Below are positions 35,350-43,790 of a DNA stretch of 64,000 bases, piece after piece. Both the position numbers and the translations under genes were made by a program. The DNA comes from Pseudarthrobacter sp. ATCC 49987 (GTDB lineage Bacteria; Actinomycetota; Actinomycetes; Actinomycetales; Micrococcaceae): the NCBI RefSeq assembly GCF_009928425.1, contig NZ_JAABNS010000001.1, forward strand, positions 4,092,001-4,156,000. Direction: 5' to 3'. Within the stretch, counting starts at the first letter, position 1; each line of letters starts with the position of its first letter. The notes below the pieces were generated by a model. That model was not told where the DNA came from. It ran no database searches and was given only the letters and a program-made list of their open reading frames with translations.

Positions 35350-36629
35350 CAGAAGCGTGAAGCGGTGGTGCTGGTGAACTTGTCGGTGGGAAGAGCGTTG
35401 CCGGCGGCATCGGTGATGCCGGAATCGGGTGTGAATGAAGGCGCGGCGGCCGGCTGGGCCGTGGTGTTCGCAGCGCCTCCTGTCGAGCGGGTTCCGAGCG
35501 TGATCGTCAGCGCCTTGGCAACGGCGTTCCAGCTCAGTGACGAGCCGTTGGAGCCGTTGCCTCCGTAGCTGAGAGTGCCCGAGCCATAGTAGGTCCCCGC
35601 CAACGCCACCGTGCCGATTCTCGACGTCGCGCAGCCCGCGCTAGTCACTGTGACGCTGAGGACGTTGCTGGAACTGACATTGACCATGACCACACCGTTC
35701 CCGCTCACGGTCCCGTCGGCCCCGGCTGTCCACTTGCTGCAGATTGTTGAGGCGTCCATGGACTCGGAGAAAGTGATAATGACTTTGTCCTTGGCATCCA
35801 GCACACCGATACTGCTTCCGCTGCCTCCGCCGTCAGCCAGCGCCACCGTTGACACCGCAGGCGCCGCGACGTCCTTGACTGAGGTCGTCGTGCCGGGCGT
35901 CGCGGGATTGCCTTGGTTGCCCGCGGTGTCGGTAGCGACCGCGCGGTAGGTGATGGTTCCGGGGTTCAGGGACGACAGGTTGACGGTGGCGTTCCAGGCA
36001 CCTGAGCTGTTCGCCGTCGCGGTCGCGGGGACCGAGTGCGCTGCGCCAACGTCGGTCACAGCCAGGGCGATGGATGCCCCCGGCTCGGTGCTGCCGTTGA
36101 CCGGCACCGCAGCGACATTGCCGCTGTAGACGTAAGTGGGGGCAACCACGGAAGGAGCGCCTGGCGGCGTGGTGTCCACGGCGGCACCGCCGCTGCGGAC
36201 GCTCTCGGCTCCCTGCCACTGCGCGAGCACCGGGGTGACCGTGTAGTACCAGGTGCCGGTCGGGACGCCCTGGTCGGTGCAGCCCGGTCCGGCCGTGACC
36301 GTGCCTGAGCACGTACCGCCGGTAGCGACTTTGGTGCCGCCCGAGGCGGAGGCATAGCGTGCCACCGTGTATCCGGTGACAGCGCGGCCGGCGAGGGTGG
36401 TGGTGGCGTTCCATGCCAGCGTGACATTTCCGCCGGACACTGTGGCGGTCGGCGTGGCGCCGGTGCGCAGAGCGTCTGCGCTGGCTGACGCGGAACCGCC
36501 AGTTGACGCGGCCGTCCAGAAGGCATTGGCCCCGGGGCCAGCCCACGAGAGGAGGGCGGCGCCGGTAAGGATGACTGCGATGCGGCTCCGGGTTCGGGAG
36601 CGTGCCTCGCGCCTGTTGTGACGGCTCAT
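35349..36629 (-). CDS. Large exported protein with Ig-like/fibronectin-type domains (operon gene 4)
   Basis: A 426-residue protein with an Arg-rich N-region, a hydrophobic signal segment (IAVILTGAALLSWAGPGANA) and then FWTAAST, resembling the Ala-(Tyr/Phe)-Trp junction of its neighbours. About residues 55-150 are fibronectin-III-like (TPTATVSGGNVTLAWNAT; YTVARYAS; WYYTVTPVL). About 155-260 are a bacterial Ig-like domain (GSTEPGASIALAVTDVG; TYRAVATDTAGNQG). From about 265 to the end is an SbsA/SwmB-like domain (VIITFSESMDASTIC). No LPxTG or C-terminal membrane anchor is present. The start overlaps the preceding gene by 4 bases. Probably the large surface or tip component of the exported set; function unproven. 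Confidence 0.8.
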   Translation of the reverse strand: MSRHNRREARSRTRSRIAVILTGAALLSWAGPGANAFWTAASTGGSASASADALRTGATPTATVSGGNVTLAWNATTTLAGRAVTGYTVARYASASGGTKVATGGTCSGTVTAGPGCTDQGVPTGTWYYTVTPVLAQWQGAESVRSGGAAVDTTPPGAPSVVAPTYVYSGNVAAVPVNGSTEPGASIALAVTDVGAAHSVPATATANSSGAWNATVNLSSLNPGTITYRAVATDTAGNQGNPATPGTTTSVKDVAAPAVSTVALADGGGSGSSIGVLDAKDKVIITFSESMDASTICSKWTAGADGTVSGNGVVMVNVSSSNVLSVTVTSAGCATSRIGTVALAGTYYGSGTLSYGGNGSNGSSLSWNAVAKALTITLGTRSTGGAANTTAQPAAAPSFTPDSGITDAAGNALPTDKFTSTTASRF

Positions 36630-37132
36630 CGTCGTGCCTCCACTTTGACGGGAATCTTGAAGGTCGCGCCCTGGCAGGCAGACTGTGACTGGGCGGACAT
36701 GCTCGCCGCACCCGGGAGGGTGACAAACACCGAGGACTTCGCCGGGATGGTGACGGCGGGTGCGAGCGGTGTGGCCGGGGCCGTGAAGGAAACCCCGGTG
36801 GTGGTGCATCCGGCATGGGCGGCATCGGCCGTGGCCGCCGCGCTGGCGGCCACCGAGTACAGCGTTACCGCGAAGGCGTTGGGGTTGCTGGTCCGGAGGA
36901 TGACATCTGCGGTGCCGCCCGGGACCATGCTGGTGCTGTTCGAGTCGCCTGCCACCGACGCGTCGACGCTGATTTGCATGGTGCCTGCGGCTGCGGCGCC
37001 GATACCCGAGCCCGTGCTGGCCCAGTACGCGTAGGCCGTGCCCCCGCCGGCCAGCAGGCAGAGCGCGACGGCACCGGCCGAGGCGGTTCCAGCGAGTTTG
37101 GTGCCCTGCACCAAGGATCGTGTGGATCGCAT
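36626..37132 (-). CDS. Exported TasA/CalY-like small protein (operon gene 3)
   Basis: A 168-residue protein: signal peptide ([23 protein letters not shown]) followed directly by YWASTGSGIGAA, the pattern of TasA/camelysin-like subunits. A beta-rich Ala/Thr/Ser domain follows, with three cysteines including GCTTTGVSF and a C-terminal SACQGATFKIPVKV strand. GGGAAAC lies before the ATG at 37132. It follows gene 2 by one base and overlaps gene 4 by 4 bases. Probably a secreted fibre or sheath subunit (inference from motif and context). Confidence 0.75.
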   Translation of the reverse strand: MRSTRSLVQGTKLAGTASAGAVALCLLAGGGTAYAYWASTGSGIGAAAAGTMQISVDASVAGDSNSTSMVPGGTADVILRTSNPNAFAVTLYSVAASAAATADAAHAGCTTTGVSFTAPATPLAPAVTIPAKSSVFVTLPGAASMSAQSQSACQGATFKIPVKVEARR

Positions 37133-37133
37133 G

Positions 37134-37967
37134 TCAGTTTCCCTGCCCTGATCCCGAGTACGCCAGCTGGAGGACTGCGCCTTTGCAGCCGTCCTGGAGA
37201 CGTGGAGTGTCGAGCATGGCGATCCGGGGCCATTGGGCCGGGGGAACGCCAAGCTGTGAGAGCGAGCTGTTGCCGGACGGGACTGTCAGGGGATAGCGCC
37301 CGCTGTACTGCGCCACGGCATAGTCCTGTGCCGTGCAGGGCAGGTTCGCCGCGATTGCCTTCGACGTGCGGACCACACCCGTGATCGAGACGGTCAGATT
37401 GCCGACGTCGATCCCCTTATCCGGGTTGTTGAATCCGAGGTCCAGGGACCGGCTCGTCCCGGGGGCGAGAAGGCCCGACACATCGCCGGCGAGCCCGAAG
37501 ACGCGCAGGGGCGCCTTGACCCGGAACTGGACCTTGACGGCTGCCGACTGCAGGGAGCCGCTCTGGCCCGTAAGCGTCAGATCGTAGTCTCCAGCGGCTG
37601 TAGCGGATGCCGTGGATACGTTCATGCTGAGCTGGGCTGTGTTCCCGGCCGTCAGCTTGACGGACGACGGCGAGAAGCTGGCCGCTGCCTCCGCGGGGAC
37701 ACCGGTGACTCCCAGTAACACTGTGCCTGCGAATCCGCCGGTGGAACTGACGGTTGCGGAATAGCTCGTGGCCTGTCCCTGGTCCACGTTCCGGGTGGAC
37801 GGCGTGACCTGCAGCAGGATTCCGGGCTTTTGCGGGGCCGACTGCTGCCCGGCGGCGTAGAGTGTGCCCGCGGGCAGGAAGATGGCCAGCAAGCCAATCA
37901 TGAGGGCACGGCCGGCGAGGCCCGCATGACCCCTGGCGAGCCGGAAGAACCGCAGTGGATGCAGCAT
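37134..37967 (-). CDS. Exported beta-rich protein (operon gene 2)
   Basis: A 277-residue protein with a basic N-region and signal peptide (GLAGRALMIGLLAIFLPAGTLYAAG). About residues 50-150 form an Ig-like repeat (LLQVTPSTRNVDQGQATSYSATV; GVPAEAAASFSPSSVKL) of a kind seen in secreted actinobacterial enzymes and adhesins. The C-terminal domain (about 155-277) has a cysteine pair (LPCTAQDY and LQDGCKGAVLQLAYSG); the last motif parallels the C-terminal CxGA strand of genes 1 and 3. AAGGAGGA gives a strong ribosome-binding site. Probably part of the same extracellular structure. Confidence 0.75.
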   Translation of the reverse strand: MLHPLRFFRLARGHAGLAGRALMIGLLAIFLPAGTLYAAGQQSAPQKPGILLQVTPSTRNVDQGQATSYSATVSSTGGFAGTVLLGVTGVPAEAAASFSPSSVKLTAGNTAQLSMNVSTASATAAGDYDLTLTGQSGSLQSAAVKVQFRVKAPLRVFGLAGDVSGLLAPGTSRSLDLGFNNPDKGIDVGNLTVSITGVVRTSKAIAANLPCTAQDYAVAQYSGRYPLTVPSGNSSLSQLGVPPAQWPRIAMLDTPRLQDGCKGAVLQLAYSGSGQGN

Positions 37968-38092
37968 TACCTATCCTCCTTCGACCGGGCGCCTTGGGCG
38001 GGTCGTGGTGTCGGCGGTGACTGGTGGGTTGCTGTGCGGCGGCCCGAAGGCCGCCCCGGCGGGCCGGGTGTCCGGCCCGCCGGGGACACCAG

Positions 38093-38545
38093 CTACACGC
38101 TGCCGACAGTGACCGTGACGACGGCTGACTTGCAGGCATCCTGGTTGGCGGCGTCATTGAGGAACGCCAGCGTTCCCGACCCCACCTGGGTGCCCGTGCT
38201 GTTCGCCCCGACTGCAGTGTTCGACGTGTCGGCGCTGACTGTGAACCAAGCCGGCAGGCATCCGGCCACGCTCGTGGTCACACTTGCGGTGAGGGCGCCG
38301 ACGACGGTGCCGGTGTTGGAGCTGTTATCTGCCGTGTACGTGACGGGCACCGAGTTGCCCGGGGCCAGGCCGGCGGCGAAGCTGGCATGCAGGGTCACGG
38401 TGCCGCCGCCGGTGGAGTTGGCGGCGGTGCCGGTGCCGGTGCCGGTGGTGGTCCAGTAGGCGTAGGCCGTGCCGCCGCCGACTGCCACGAGGGCAACCGA
38501 GGCTGCAACGGCGATGACCTTGCTCTTCTTGGTGAGCTTGCGCAT
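38093..38545 (-). CDS. Exported TasA/CalY-like small protein (operon gene 1)
   Basis: A 150-residue protein with a Lys-rich N-region (MRKLTKKSKV), a hydrophobic core and AYAYWTTTGTGTGTA at the cleavage region, the same Ala-Tyr-Trp signature as operon gene 3. The mature part is rich in Thr, Ser, Gly and Val with two cysteines (GCLPAWF and ANQDACKSAVVTVTV). Likely the abundant secreted subunit. The start at 38545 fits the signal peptide and has GGAG 5 bases before it. A 125-base gap separates it from gene 2. Confidence 0.78.
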   Translation of the reverse strand: MRKLTKKSKVIAVAASVALVAVGGGTAYAYWTTTGTGTGTAANSTGGGTVTLHASFAAGLAPGNSVPVTYTADNSSNTGTVVGALTASVTTSVAGCLPAWFTVSADTSNTAVGANSTGTQVGSGTLAFLNDAANQDACKSAVVTVTVGSV

Positions 38546-39089
38546 TTGTGAGACTCCTTCTGTGGGGCACCCGGACAGAGGAGTCAACAGGCAAGAGCCG
38601 CTTTCCCCCCAATCCTGCGGTTGCCATCGCTGAATCGAATGGCCTCATCGTTTCCTCGAAGCGGGGGCTTCACAACACGTAGTGGTACCTGTCTATTGCG
38701 GCGTGGACTACTTGCCTCGACGCAGAATTACTGGAATTCAGGACACCGGGTGGTCGCGAAAGGACGTACCCGCAATCCCGGCCCGGGCGCGGCGGGAAAA
38801 AGCTTGCCGGGACCAGAAAGTGGCCCCGGACCCCGGCCACCAAGTGTTCCGGCGCACTGAAGTGAGTACATCTTCAGGTGCGCCACGTAGCAGCGCGGCT
38901 GAAACTCGAGTACCTTCCTCGCGGGACCCCGCGGACGGCCACCCTGTTGAATTGGGGTTGCCAGCCAGTTGAGCCGGCAAGTCGGACAGTGGTAGATGCC
39001 GGGGGGCACCGCATGTTGAAGCACTTCACGTTTGATCCAATGTGGCCGGGAAAGTCGGCGCCTGGACCTGCACTGATCGCGGGCAGGCC
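38546..39089. other. Intergenic region with a hairpin, no convincing gene
   Basis: The 544 bases between the exported-protein operon and the next gene should hold that operon's promoter. The only distinct structure is a hairpin at 38851-38884 (GGCGCACTGAAG pairing with CTTCAGGTGCGCC across a 9-base loop, one bulge). Frames here lack family features or codon bias. Confidence 0.6.
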
Positions 39090-39488
39090 ATGAACTCCGG
39101 GCTCAGTGCCCTGGCCCTTATCGCCGGATCCCTGCCCGGCTCAATCCTTTTGTCCCTGGGCCAGACCGTCGTCGTCGTGTGTGTCTGCTTCGACATGGTC
39201 CGTGCGCTCTCGGTGCCGCGGTCCCACCGCCGGTACGTGGCAAACACGGTCTTCACGACGCTGGCCTGGCCCTCGATCCTGATCAGCGCGGTCACTGTGC
39301 TCATCGATGCCGCCAGCGGGACATGGCAGGACGTCGCGGGCGGAGTCTTTGTGATGGTCATGGTGATCTTCCGGTGGCGCAACGGCGGCGATGAGGACAG
39401 CTGGTGGAAGGGCAAGGGCAAGAAACTGGCCGACTGGTTCCGCAACCAGACCGCTTCCCGGTCCGTGACTGCACCCGCCGCGGCCTAA
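39090..39488 (+). CDS. Small membrane protein of unknown function
   Basis: A 132-residue protein with two or three hydrophobic segments (about residues 8-35, 53-75 and 82-93) and a basic/tryptophan-containing C-terminal tail (FRWRNGGDEDSWWKGKGKKLADWF) that is probably cytoplasmic. I recognise no characterised family. The ATG at 39090 was chosen because the segment before it in frame (from GTG 39042) is not hydrophobic. It is convergent with the hpa operon, with 44 bases between stops. Confidence 0.7.
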   Translation: MNSGLSALALIAGSLPGSILLSLGQTVVVVCVCFDMVRALSVPRSHRRYVANTVFTTLAWPSILISAVTVLIDAASGTWQDVAGGVFVMVMVIFRWRNGGDEDSWWKGKGKKLADWFRNQTASRSVTAPAAA

Positions 39489-39532
39489 CCTAGCGTTGCT
39501 ATGGCAGCCCGACGTTCCCTAGTGGCGGATCG

Positions 39533-40366
39533 TCAGTAGCTGGCGGGGGTGCTGGCGGCCTCAGCCACCGGGTCCGGTGGGATGAATTCGGCAGCGAGTG
39601 CTTCGGAGCCGCGGGCCAGCAGGGCGACGTCGGCTCCGACCAGGATGAAGTTGGCGCCGTTGGCCAGGTAGTGGCGGGCGGTGTCGGGGTTGAAGGCATT
39701 GACGCCGGCGGGTTTCCCGGCCGCTGTAGCGGCGGTGAGGCAGTGTTCGACGGCGGCCCGCACCTCTTCGTGTTCCTGCTGTCCCAGCAGACCCATGGAC
39801 GCGGCAAGGTCGGAGGGCCCCAGGAAGATGGCGTCCACGCCGTCCACCGCCAGGATGTCCTCGACCGCGTCGACAGCGGCGGCGGATTCGATCTGGACGG
39901 TGACGCTGATGGTTTCACCGGCCCGGGCGAGGTAGTCCGGGACGCGGTTCCAGCGGGCGGCGCGGGCCAGGGCGGAGCCGACACCGCGCACCCCGTGCGG
40001 CGGGTAGCGGGTGGCGGCCACCGCGGCTTCTGCTTCGGCGGCTGAGTGGACCATTGGGATCAGCAGGTTCTGGACGCCCAGGTCCAGGTACTGCTTGATC
40101 ACCACGGTGTCGTTGACCGGGGGCCGGACCAGGGTGTGGATGGGGTAGCCGTGGATGGCCTGGAGCTGGGCGAGGATGGATTCGAGCCCGTTGGGGCTGT
40201 GTTCGGCATCCACTAACAGCCAGTCCAGGCCGGACCCGGCGCAGAGTTCGGCCACCAGCGGGCTGCCCGAGCACACCCACATCCCGGCCAGCGGGCGGCC
40301 GGCAGCGCCGGTTTGGTTGCGCAGGGCGTCCCGGAAGGTGTTTTGAGGTTCTATTCGAAGCGGCAT
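39533..40366 (-). CDS. hpaI: 4-hydroxy-2-oxo-heptane-1,7-dioate aldolase (HpcH/HpaI family)
   Basis: A 277-residue class II pyruvate aldolase. It has the WLLVDAEHSPNG, LVRPPVND, VQIESAAAVDAVEDI and FLGPSDLAASMG motifs of the HpcH/HpaI family; the Glu and Asp in the last two bind the divalent metal. It performs the final step of homoprotocatechuate meta-cleavage, giving pyruvate and succinic semialdehyde. It is the last gene of the operon and its start overlaps the hydratase gene by 16 bases in another frame. Confidence 0.92.
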   Translation of the reverse strand: MPLRIEPQNTFRDALRNQTGAAGRPLAGMWVCSGSPLVAELCAGSGLDWLLVDAEHSPNGLESILAQLQAIHGYPIHTLVRPPVNDTVVIKQYLDLGVQNLLIPMVHSAAEAEAAVAATRYPPHGVRGVGSALARAARWNRVPDYLARAGETISVTVQIESAAAVDAVEDILAVDGVDAIFLGPSDLAASMGLLGQQEHEEVRAAVEHCLTAATAAGKPAGVNAFNPDTARHYLANGANFILVGADVALLARGSEALAAEFIPPDPVAEAASTPASY

Positions 40367-41136
40367 GTCACAACTCCCAGTGGTCCGTAGTCTGCGTGGA
40401 CGGTGTCGCCCTTGGACACCCACATCGGCCGGGTAAAGGAACCGGCCAGGATGATGTCGCCGGCTTTCATGCTGTCCCCGTGGGCGGCGATCTTGTTGGC
40501 CAGCCAGTGCACCCCGTTGGCCGGGTGGTCCAGGACCCCGGCGGCAACACCGGTCTCCTCCACCGTCTGATTCTTGTAGAGGATGGCGGAGACCCAGCGG
40601 AGGTCCACGGCGTCGGGCTTCACCGGGTTGCCGCCGATCACCATGGCCCCCATCGCGGCGTTGTCCGAGATGGTGTCCACGATGGTCCGGCCCTCCATCT
40701 CGATCCGGGAATCCAGGATCTCCAGGGCCGGAACCACGTAGTCCGTGGCCCGCAGGACATCGAAAATGGTGCAGCCGGGGCCTTTGAGCGCGTCTTTGAG
40801 GACAAACGCCAGCTCCACCTCCACCCGCGGGTGGGTGTACTTGTCCCACTCCACCGAGCAGCCGGTCTCGAGCACCATGTCATCGAAGATGGCGCCGTAG
40901 TCCGGTTCGGTGATGCCGGTGGCAGCCTGCATGGCCTTCGACGTCAGACCGATCTTCCGCCCCACCAGGGTCCGGCCGGCTTCCTCGCTGCGGCGCCGCC
41001 ACAACTGCTGGACCGCGTAGGAGTCCTCCACCGTCATATCCGGGTAGCGGGCAGTCAGGCGGGGAACAGGCTTCCGGTTGCGGCCGGCTTCGAGCAGTTC
41101 GTCCGCGATGGCCTCAATCGTTGTGGCATCCAGCAT
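40351..41136 (-). CDS. hpaH: 2-oxo-hept-4-ene-1,7-dioate hydratase
   Basis: A 261-residue protein of the FAH-fold hydratase/decarboxylase group (MhpD/HpaH). It has VGRKIGLTSKAMQAATGI, DYGAIFDDMVLE, the metal-binding VEVELAFVL and GDIILAGSFTRPMWV motifs. It adds water to 2-oxohept-enedioate before aldol cleavage by HpaI, whose gene follows with overlap. The start at 41136 is 2 bases after the dioxygenase stop. Confidence 0.92.
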   Translation of the reverse strand: MLDATTIEAIADELLEAGRNRKPVPRLTARYPDMTVEDSYAVQQLWRRRSEEAGRTLVGRKIGLTSKAMQAATGITEPDYGAIFDDMVLETGCSVEWDKYTHPRVEVELAFVLKDALKGPGCTIFDVLRATDYVVPALEILDSRIEMEGRTIVDTISDNAAMGAMVIGGNPVKPDAVDLRWVSAILYKNQTVEETGVAAGVLDHPANGVHWLANKIAAHGDSMKAGDIILAGSFTRPMWVSKGDTVHADYGPLGVVTCRFE

Positions 41137-41138
41137 GG

Positions 41139-42227
41139 CTACAGCTGCGCCCCGAGCTTGAACCCGGTTTTCTCGCCGGCATGGCCGTCCTCTTCCTTGC
41201 GGGTGTAGGAGAAGCCGTCGGCACCCACGGTCACTGCCATTTCGCTCTTTTCCTCGCGGATGATGACCGGCTGCGGATTGCCGTCCAGGTCCAGGACCAG
41301 GGAGGCCTCGGTATACCAGGACGGGACGACGGGGTTGCCCCACCAGTCGCGGCGCTGGTTGTCGTGCACGTCCCAGGTGATGACGGGGTTGTCCGGGTCG
41401 CCGGTGTAGTAGTCCTGGGTGTAGATCTCGATGCGGTGGCCGTCCGGGTCCAGGATGTACAGGTAGAAGGCGTTGGAGACGCCGTGCCGGCCCGGGCCGC
41501 GCTCGATCCGGTCGGAGATGCGCAGCGCGCCCATTTTGTCGCAGATCTGGATGATGTTGTGCTTCTCATGGGTGGCGAACGCGACGTGGTGCATGCGCGG
41601 GCCGTTGCCCCCGGTCAGTGCGGTGTCGTGCACGGTCTGCTTGCGGTGCATCCAGACGGCGTAGGTGACGCCGTCGGAATCCTGGATGTCCTCCGAGACC
41701 CGGAAGCCGAGGTCCTCAAGGTACTTCCGGCCGCGCGGGACGTCCGGGGTGACCTGGTTGAAGTGATCCAGCCGGACGAGTTCGCCGGCGGAGTAGAGGT
41801 CGTAGCGCTGGGTGAGGCGTTCGACGTGCTCCACGTCGTAGAAAAACTCGTAGGGGAAGCCCAGCGGGTCCTCGACGCGGACGGAGTCGCCAATGCCCTT
41901 GGTGAAGCCTTCCTTGCGGCGTTCGGTGCGGCAGCCGAGTTCCTTATAGTAGGCCTCGGCGGCATCGACCTCGGCGGGGGACTTCACCCGGTAGGCGAAC
42001 GCGGCGACGGCGGCGATGGGTCCCTTGCGCAGCACAAGGTTGTGGTGGATGAACTCCTCCAAGGAGCGCAGGTAGATGTTGTTCTCGTCTTCCTCGGTGA
42101 CGTGCAGGCCAAGGAGGTCAACGTAGAACTCGCGGGACTTGGCCAGGTCCGTGACCACGATCTCCATGTAGGCGCAGCGGACGATGTCCGGTGCCGGGAC
42201 GGAGGGGGTCGGGATGAAGTTGGTCAT
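41139..42227 (-). CDS. hpaD: 3,4-Dihydroxyphenylacetate (homoprotocatechuate) 2,3-dioxygenase
   Basis: A 362-residue type I extradiol dioxygenase. Counting from MTNF, the metal ligands fall exactly at His155, His214 and Glu267, and the second-sphere His200 and Tyr257 are present, the numbering known for Brevibacterium fuscum HPCD and Arthrobacter globiformis MndD. It opens homoprotocatechuate proximally to 5-carboxymethyl-2-hydroxymuconate semialdehyde. Whether iron or manganese is used cannot be read from these ligands. The second ATG (42227) is chosen because AGAGAG is 6 bases upstream of it and abuts the first. Confidence 0.97.
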   Translation of the reverse strand: MTNFIPTPSVPAPDIVRCAYMEIVVTDLAKSREFYVDLLGLHVTEEDENNIYLRSLEEFIHHNLVLRKGPIAAVAAFAYRVKSPAEVDAAEAYYKELGCRTERRKEGFTKGIGDSVRVEDPLGFPYEFFYDVEHVERLTQRYDLYSAGELVRLDHFNQVTPDVPRGRKYLEDLGFRVSEDIQDSDGVTYAVWMHRKQTVHDTALTGGNGPRMHHVAFATHEKHNIIQICDKMGALRISDRIERGPGRHGVSNAFYLYILDPDGHRIEIYTQDYYTGDPDNPVITWDVHDNQRRDWWGNPVVPSWYTEASLVLDLDGNPQPVIIREEKSEMAVTVGADGFSYTRKEEDGHAGEKTGFKLGAQL

Positions 42228-42266
42228 GGTCATCTCTCTTCTTTGAAAGGGGGGGCAGGACGCGGG

Positions 42267-43781
42267 TTAGGCGCCGAATTTGGGAGTGTGGACGGTGCCG
42301 AGGGTGATGTGGACGGCCTGCTGGTCGGTGTAGAAGTCGATGGAGCGGTAGCCGCCCTCGTGCCCCAGGCCGGAGGCCTTGACGCCGCCGAAGGGGGTGC
42401 GGAGGTCGCGGACGTTGTGGCTGTTGAGCCAGACCATGCCGGCCTCGACGTTCTGGGAGAAGTTGTGCGCCCGGGTCAGGTTCTGGGTCCAGATATACGC
42501 CGCGAGCCCGTACTTGGTGTTGTTCGCCAGGGCGAGTGCTTCGTCGTCGGTATCGAACGGGGTGATCGCCACGACCGGGCCGAAGATTTCCTCCTGGAAG
42601 ATCCGGGCGTCCGGTGCGACGTCGGCGAATACGGTGGGCGCGATGTAGTTGCCCTCCGGCAGGTGGGCCGGGCGGCCGCCGCCGGCCAGCAGCCGGCCTT
42701 CGGTTTTGCCGATTTCCACGTAGGAGGCCACCTTGGCATAGTGCTCCGGGTGGACCAGGGCCCCGACCTCGGTCTTGGGGTCGTGGGGGTCGCCGACCAC
42801 GATGTTCTTGGCCCGGGCGGCGTACTTGTCGCAGAATTCCTCATACACGGCACGCTCCACCAGGATCCTGGAGCCGGCCGTGCAGCGCTCGCCGTTGAGC
42901 GAGAAGACGCCGAACAAGGCGGAATCGATCGCGGCGTCGAGGTCGGCGTCGGCGAACACCACGCACGGCGACTTGCCGCCGAGCTCCATGGACAGGCCCT
43001 TGAGGTTTTCCGCGGCGTTGCGGAAGATCGTCTGGCCGGTGGTGGTTTCGCCGGTGAAGGAGATCAGCGGCACGTCCGGGTGCTTCACCAGCGCGTCGCC
43101 GGCTTCCTCGCCGAGGCCGTTGACGAGGTTGAAGACGCCGTCGGGCAGGCCGGCGTCTTTGAAGATGGTGGCCCAGAGCGAGGCGGACAGCGGGGTGAAT
43201 TCGGCCGGCTTGAGGACAACGGTGTTGCCGGTTGCCAGCGCCGGGGCGAGCTTCCAGGACTCGAGCATGAACGGCGTGTTCCACGGCGTGATGAGGCCCG
43301 CGACGCCGATCGGCTTGCGGTTGACGTAGTTGATCTGGGCGCCAGGGACTTTCATGGCGTCGTCGAACTGGGCCACGATCAGGTCCGCGAAGAACCGGAA
43401 GTTCTCCGCCGCGCGCAGCGCCTGGCCCTTGGCCTGGGTGATCGGCAGGCCGGTGTCGAAGGTTTCGAGCTCGGCGAGCCGTGCCTCCTGGGCTTCGACG
43501 GCGTCGGCGATCCTGTTCAGGACCCGGGAGCGTTCCCGCGGCTTCATCCGCGGCCACGGCCCGGTGGTGAAGGCCTTCCGGGCGGCCGCGACAGCGAGGT
43601 CGATGTCCTCTTTCTGCCCGGCGGCGGCGGTGGCGTAGTTGGTGTTGGACACCGGATCCAGGACGTCGAAGGTCTTGCCGCTCAGGGAGTCGACGAATTC
43701 GCCATTGATGTAGTGCTGGATGTGGGTGGGAAGGTCCTGCGGAACGTAGTGGGTTGTAGCTTCTTCGGCAGTGAACGTCAT
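42267..43781 (-). CDS. hpaE: 5-Carboxymethyl-2-hydroxymuconate semialdehyde dehydrogenase
   Basis: A 504-residue NAD-dependent aldehyde dehydrogenase with the catalytic Cys300 (NGERCTAGSR) and Glu266 (MELGGKSP), TPWNTPF near residue 168, and the FGGVKASGLGHEGG C-terminal motif. It oxidises the ring-cleavage semialdehyde made by HpaD. AAGGAAAG precedes the ATG. It lies between the GntR and dioxygenase genes in the same operon. Confidence 0.93.
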   Translation of the reverse strand: MTFTAEEATTHYVPQDLPTHIQHYINGEFVDSLSGKTFDVLDPVSNTNYATAAAGQKEDIDLAVAAARKAFTTGPWPRMKPRERSRVLNRIADAVEAQEARLAELETFDTGLPITQAKGQALRAAENFRFFADLIVAQFDDAMKVPGAQINYVNRKPIGVAGLITPWNTPFMLESWKLAPALATGNTVVLKPAEFTPLSASLWATIFKDAGLPDGVFNLVNGLGEEAGDALVKHPDVPLISFTGETTTGQTIFRNAAENLKGLSMELGGKSPCVVFADADLDAAIDSALFGVFSLNGERCTAGSRILVERAVYEEFCDKYAARAKNIVVGDPHDPKTEVGALVHPEHYAKVASYVEIGKTEGRLLAGGGRPAHLPEGNYIAPTVFADVAPDARIFQEEIFGPVVAITPFDTDDEALALANNTKYGLAAYIWTQNLTRAHNFSQNVEAGMVWLNSHNVRDLRTPFGGVKASGLGHEGGYRSIDFYTDQQAVHITLGTVHTPKFGA

Positions 43782-43790
43782 TGTCTTTCC

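Noticed and set aside
38728-39024. 98-residue minus frame with a CPTC motif
   Set aside because: A single Cys-x2-Cys without a second pair, no ribosome-binding sequence and no family resemblance.
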